22,171 bases of DNA from a virus. This document shows positions 21,562-22,171 of this stretch, in pieces. Location of the stretch: the IMG/VR virus record IMGVR_UViG_3300023444_000010, positions 1 through 22,171 of that record; one strand, given 5' to 3'. The notes under the pieces are model-generated. The model was not told the DNA's origin and searched no databases. It saw nothing but the letters and a program-made list of their open reading frames with translations. Position 1 is the first letter of the stretch. Each line of letters starts with the position of its first letter. A program made the position numbers and the translations under genes.

Positions 21562-21687
21562 ATGCCTTACAAAAGAAAAGGGAAATGCGTATATAAAAAA
21601 TCCGGTAAAAAAGTAGGTTGCTCAAAGTCAGTTAAGAGAGCAAAGAGATACATGAGGGCTTTATACGCCCATACGAAAGGGAGGTAA
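21562..21687 (+). CDS. Very basic 41-aa protein of unknown function
   Basis: A short gene with a perfect AGGAGG 5 nt before its ATG, 10 nt after the large ejection gene. The product has 16 lysine or arginine residues out of 41, two cysteines (C9, C20), and ends YMRALYAHTKGR. The sequence around GKKVGCSKSVKRAKRYMRAL resembles small phage proteins with a 'GC..s...akrylaALyan' pattern that I recall from many phage genomes, whose function is unknown to me. Nucleic acid binding is plausible given the charge. Its last codons carry the GGGAGG that serves the next gene, so the two are translated in series. Confidence 0.75.
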   Translation: MPYKRKGKCVYKKSGKKVGCSKSVKRAKRYMRALYAHTKGR

Positions 21688-21694
21688 TAACGAG

Positions 21695-22078
21695 ATGAAA
21701 AAACTTGCTGTTATACTTATGCTTTTGCTTATGCCGCTTACGGCTTATGCCGTGCAGCCGGATGTGCTTGCTGAATCTGCTGATCCCTCTGATACGACTA
21801 TAGACACCACAGGCAACACGACCATGCACGGTGGGAGTGCTCTGTACAAAGAACTAACTTGCTTTTTCTCAGGTACAGCCGGAACGTTCAACGCCGACAT
21901 AGACGGCTCGCTGGACGGTTCTACGTTCTACGGTATGTATGACGATATTACGGCGTTAGGCGGCTATTCAGTAGTGAATCAGCCGTTTATTTATTACAGA
22001 GTGGGTATAGACACCTGTACTAACTGCGCTCTGACAATAAAATGTATACCTGTAAATTACGACGCAAGCGGGAGGTAA
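21695..22078 (+). CDS. Secreted beta-rich protein with Sec signal peptide, 127 aa
   Basis: A classical signal peptide: KK start, hydrophobic core LAVILMLLLMPLTA, likely cleavage after AYA (residue 19), before VQPDV. There is no lipobox cysteine. The mature part is small and beta-rich (FSGTAGTFNADIDGSLDGST, then VVNQPFIYYRVGID). It resembles beta-sandwich domains with an 'SLDG..f' motif found in phage surface proteins, and has four cysteines (C57, then C107, C110 and C116 in TCTNCALTIKC) that could form disulfides in the periplasm or outside the cell. GGGAGG lies about 10 nt upstream. A Sec signal is odd for a virion protein; it may act at the host surface, in lysis or in exclusion of other phages. 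Function unknown. Confidence 0.75.
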   Translation: MKKLAVILMLLLMPLTAYAVQPDVLAESADPSDTTIDTTGNTTMHGGSALYKELTCFFSGTAGTFNADIDGSLDGSTFYGMYDDITALGGYSVVNQPFIYYRVGIDTCTNCALTIKCIPVNYDASGR

Positions 22079-22081
22079 GTA

Positions 22082-22171
22082 ATGCGGTTTCTGATATTGA
22101 TTTTAACTTTGCTTTTAGCTTCACCGGCATTGGGCTGGGACGTAGGCACCGGTGACATGACTCTCAACGGC
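22082..22171 (+). CDS. Second secreted protein, cut by the window end
   Basis: ATG 22082 follows GGGAGGT and lies 3 nt after the previous stop. The 30 visible codons encode a signal peptide (hydrophobic core FLILILTLLLASPA, probable cleavage after ALG at residue 18) and the first mature residues WDVGTGDMTLNG. The gene runs off the right edge, so length and function cannot be judged. Together with the gene before it, it forms a pair of exported products at the end of the late operon. Confidence 0.65.
   Translation, partial: MRFLILILTLLLASPALGWDVGTGDMTLNG

Noticed and set aside
21562-22171. Diversity-generating retroelement, as found in BPP-1
   Set aside because: No reverse transcriptase, template/variable repeat pair or C-type lectin-like target is visible in the window; it could lie beyond the right edge.

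Overview
The window is almost entirely the late (packaging, head, tail and ejection) region of a tailed bacteriophage or prophage with a short, podovirus-type tail. Gene content and order match the Bordetella BPP-1 / epsilon15 type: a GpA-like large terminase, a GNAT acetyltransferase, a PF12236-type head-to-tail connector (portal), a Bbp19-like protein, scaffold, a GP7/Bbp17-type major capsid, a Bbp16-type cement protein, adaptor, tail nozzle and three ejection proteins. Shine-Dalgarno sites are AGGAGG-like, several TTGACA/TATAAT promoters are visible, and two genes at the right edge start with Sec signal peptides. This fits a bacterial host, probably Gram-negative. Moderate GC with heavy use of ATA and AGG/AGA codons is visible, but the host cannot be named from this window.

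Left edge (1-1245): a decayed transposase-like remnant on the minus strand; a small minus-strand gene of unknown function with a clear promoter, upstream direct repeats and its own terminator; then a minus-strand ribbon-helix-helix regulator. The regulator faces away from a plus-strand helix-turn-helix protein that is probably the small terminase. Both divergent promoters place the transcription start almost exactly on the ATG, so both mRNAs look leaderless. Two related bulged hairpins in the same orientation flank the regulator gene.

Packaging and control (1246-4150): the probable small terminase, an intergenic region with an extended -10 promoter and palindromes, a possible 41-codon ORF whose stop overlaps the terminase GTG, the large terminase, a terminator, two small overlapping ORFs, an internal promoter with repeated TTTACAC/GTGTAAA elements, and a second terminator just before the acetyltransferase start.

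Virion structure and ejection (4154-21551): one tightly packed plus-strand series with overlaps or short gaps. It builds the portal and prohead, decorates the capsid, closes the head, forms the tail and loads the ejection proteins. The nozzle gene carries one LamG-like domain apparently inserted inside another. A cysteine-rich protein of unknown function sits between the cement and adaptor genes.

Right edge (21562-22171): a 41-residue very basic protein and two consecutive secreted proteins, the last one cut by the window end. Apart from the regulatory intervals described, every stretch over 300 bases is coding or the transposase-like remnant. I saw no tRNA, rRNA, CRISPR array, integrase or reverse transcriptase.
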